This document shows, piece by piece, positions 5,330 to 5,475 of a DNA stretch of 5,475 bases (positions are counted from its first letter, which is position 1; every line of letters begins with the position of its first letter). The stretch covers positions 1 to 5,475 of the forward strand of contig JAGQHR010000266.1 in NCBI GenBank assembly GCA_020431745.1, in the 5' to 3' direction. Origin of the DNA: Candidatus Eiseniibacteriota bacterium (lineage in GTDB: Bacteria > Eisenbacteria > RBG-16-71-46 > CAIMUX01). The translations under genes and the position numbers were made by a program. The notes under the pieces were generated by a model. The model worked only from the letters and a program-made list of their open reading frames with translations, was not told the DNA's origin and did no database searches.

Positions 5330-5475
5330 GCAGGCCACGAGCATGCCTCCGGGGCGTACTTCCATTCCGCCTTCCATTCCGCCGGGGGTACTGCTTGCCA
5401 TACTCGCAGATCGCCCGGTCCCCGGCCTGGATCGTGGAGCGGCCCGACGTCGGGTCCGGTGCCGGCGATCCTCGG
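5330..5475. other. Unresolved window end: competing partial open frames
   Basis: Three frames are open to the window edge. (a) A + frame from TTG 5395, with GGGGG six bases upstream, reads MPYSQIARSPAWIVERP and so on; its third positions are the most GC-rich of the three (23 of 27), as expected for coding DNA here. (b) A minus-strand frame runs from the edge to a TAG at 5328-5326, which would overlap the SGNH stop in a CTAG; its end reads VWQAVPPAEWKAEWKYAPEA. (c) A + frame from ATG 5343 reads MPPGRTSIPPSIPP, with unfavourable codon-position composition. At most one is likely a gene; (a) or (b) are the candidates. The stretch is too short to decide, and no family is recognisable. Confidence 0.4.
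5360..5383 (+). repeat. Perfect 12-base tandem duplication
   Basis: TTCCATTCCGCC occurs twice with no spacer (5360-5371 and 5372-5383), just after the SGNH gene. The unit is a multiple of three and would preserve any reading frame across it (AEWKAEWK on the minus strand, SIPPSIPP-like on the plus strand). Confidence 0.9.

Noticed and set aside
5332..5348. Terminator hairpin after the SGNH gene
   Set aside because: The AGGC/GCCT pairing is only 4 bp and no T run follows.
4691..5401. A 236-codon - strand open frame opposite the SGNH gene
   Set aside because: It is arginine-rich and antisense to the conserved SGNH blocks, with no plausible start site; it is a GC-driven shadow.

Overview
This is a high-GC window from a bacterium. 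The proteins have a didermic, uncultured-phylum flavour: a menaquinone-type respiratory module sits beside a secreted Asp-box protein with a type IX secretion (T9SS)-like C-terminal domain. That combination suggests a Fibrobacteres-Chlorobi-Bacteroidetes-related or neighbouring lineage such as Eisenbacteria, Krumholzibacteriota, Latescibacterota or Gemmatimonadota. This placement is an inference from protein types and base composition; there is no marker gene here.

Layout, left to right. (1) Bases 2-520 (+) hold the 3' part of a multi-[4Fe-4S] ferredoxin-like subunit, cut by the window edge. (2) Bases 604-1773 (+) hold its membrane partner, an NrfD/PsrC/DsrP-family quinone-interacting protein. 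The two are separated by 83 bases that contain a possible long-range hairpin and a strong AGGAGG site. Together they form the electron-transfer and membrane-anchor parts of a respiratory oxidoreductase, probably with a catalytic (molybdopterin or other) subunit and c-type haem subunits encoded upstream of the window. (3) Bases 1813-4002 (-), convergent with the NrfD gene and only 39 bases from it, encode a 729-residue exported protein with 13 Asp-box (BNR/Ycf48-like) repeats and a C-terminal sorting-like domain. (4) Bases 4184-5329 (+), divergent from the repeat protein across a 181-base intergenic region, encode a membrane-anchored SGNH/GDSL-family esterase-like protein. (5) Bases 5330-5475 are unresolved. 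They have a perfect 12-base tandem duplication, a 12-base palindrome and competing open frames on both strands.

Only genes 1 and 2 clearly work together (quinone pool to or from iron-sulfur clusters). The Asp-box protein and the SGNH protein both act outside the cytoplasmic membrane. They are transcribed away from each other, and nothing in the window ties them functionally to the respiratory pair. Two of the four gene starts (4002 and 4184) are best explained as GTG codons placed by Shine-Dalgarno spacing, not the longest open frame. No tRNA, rRNA, CRISPR array or insertion sequence was seen.
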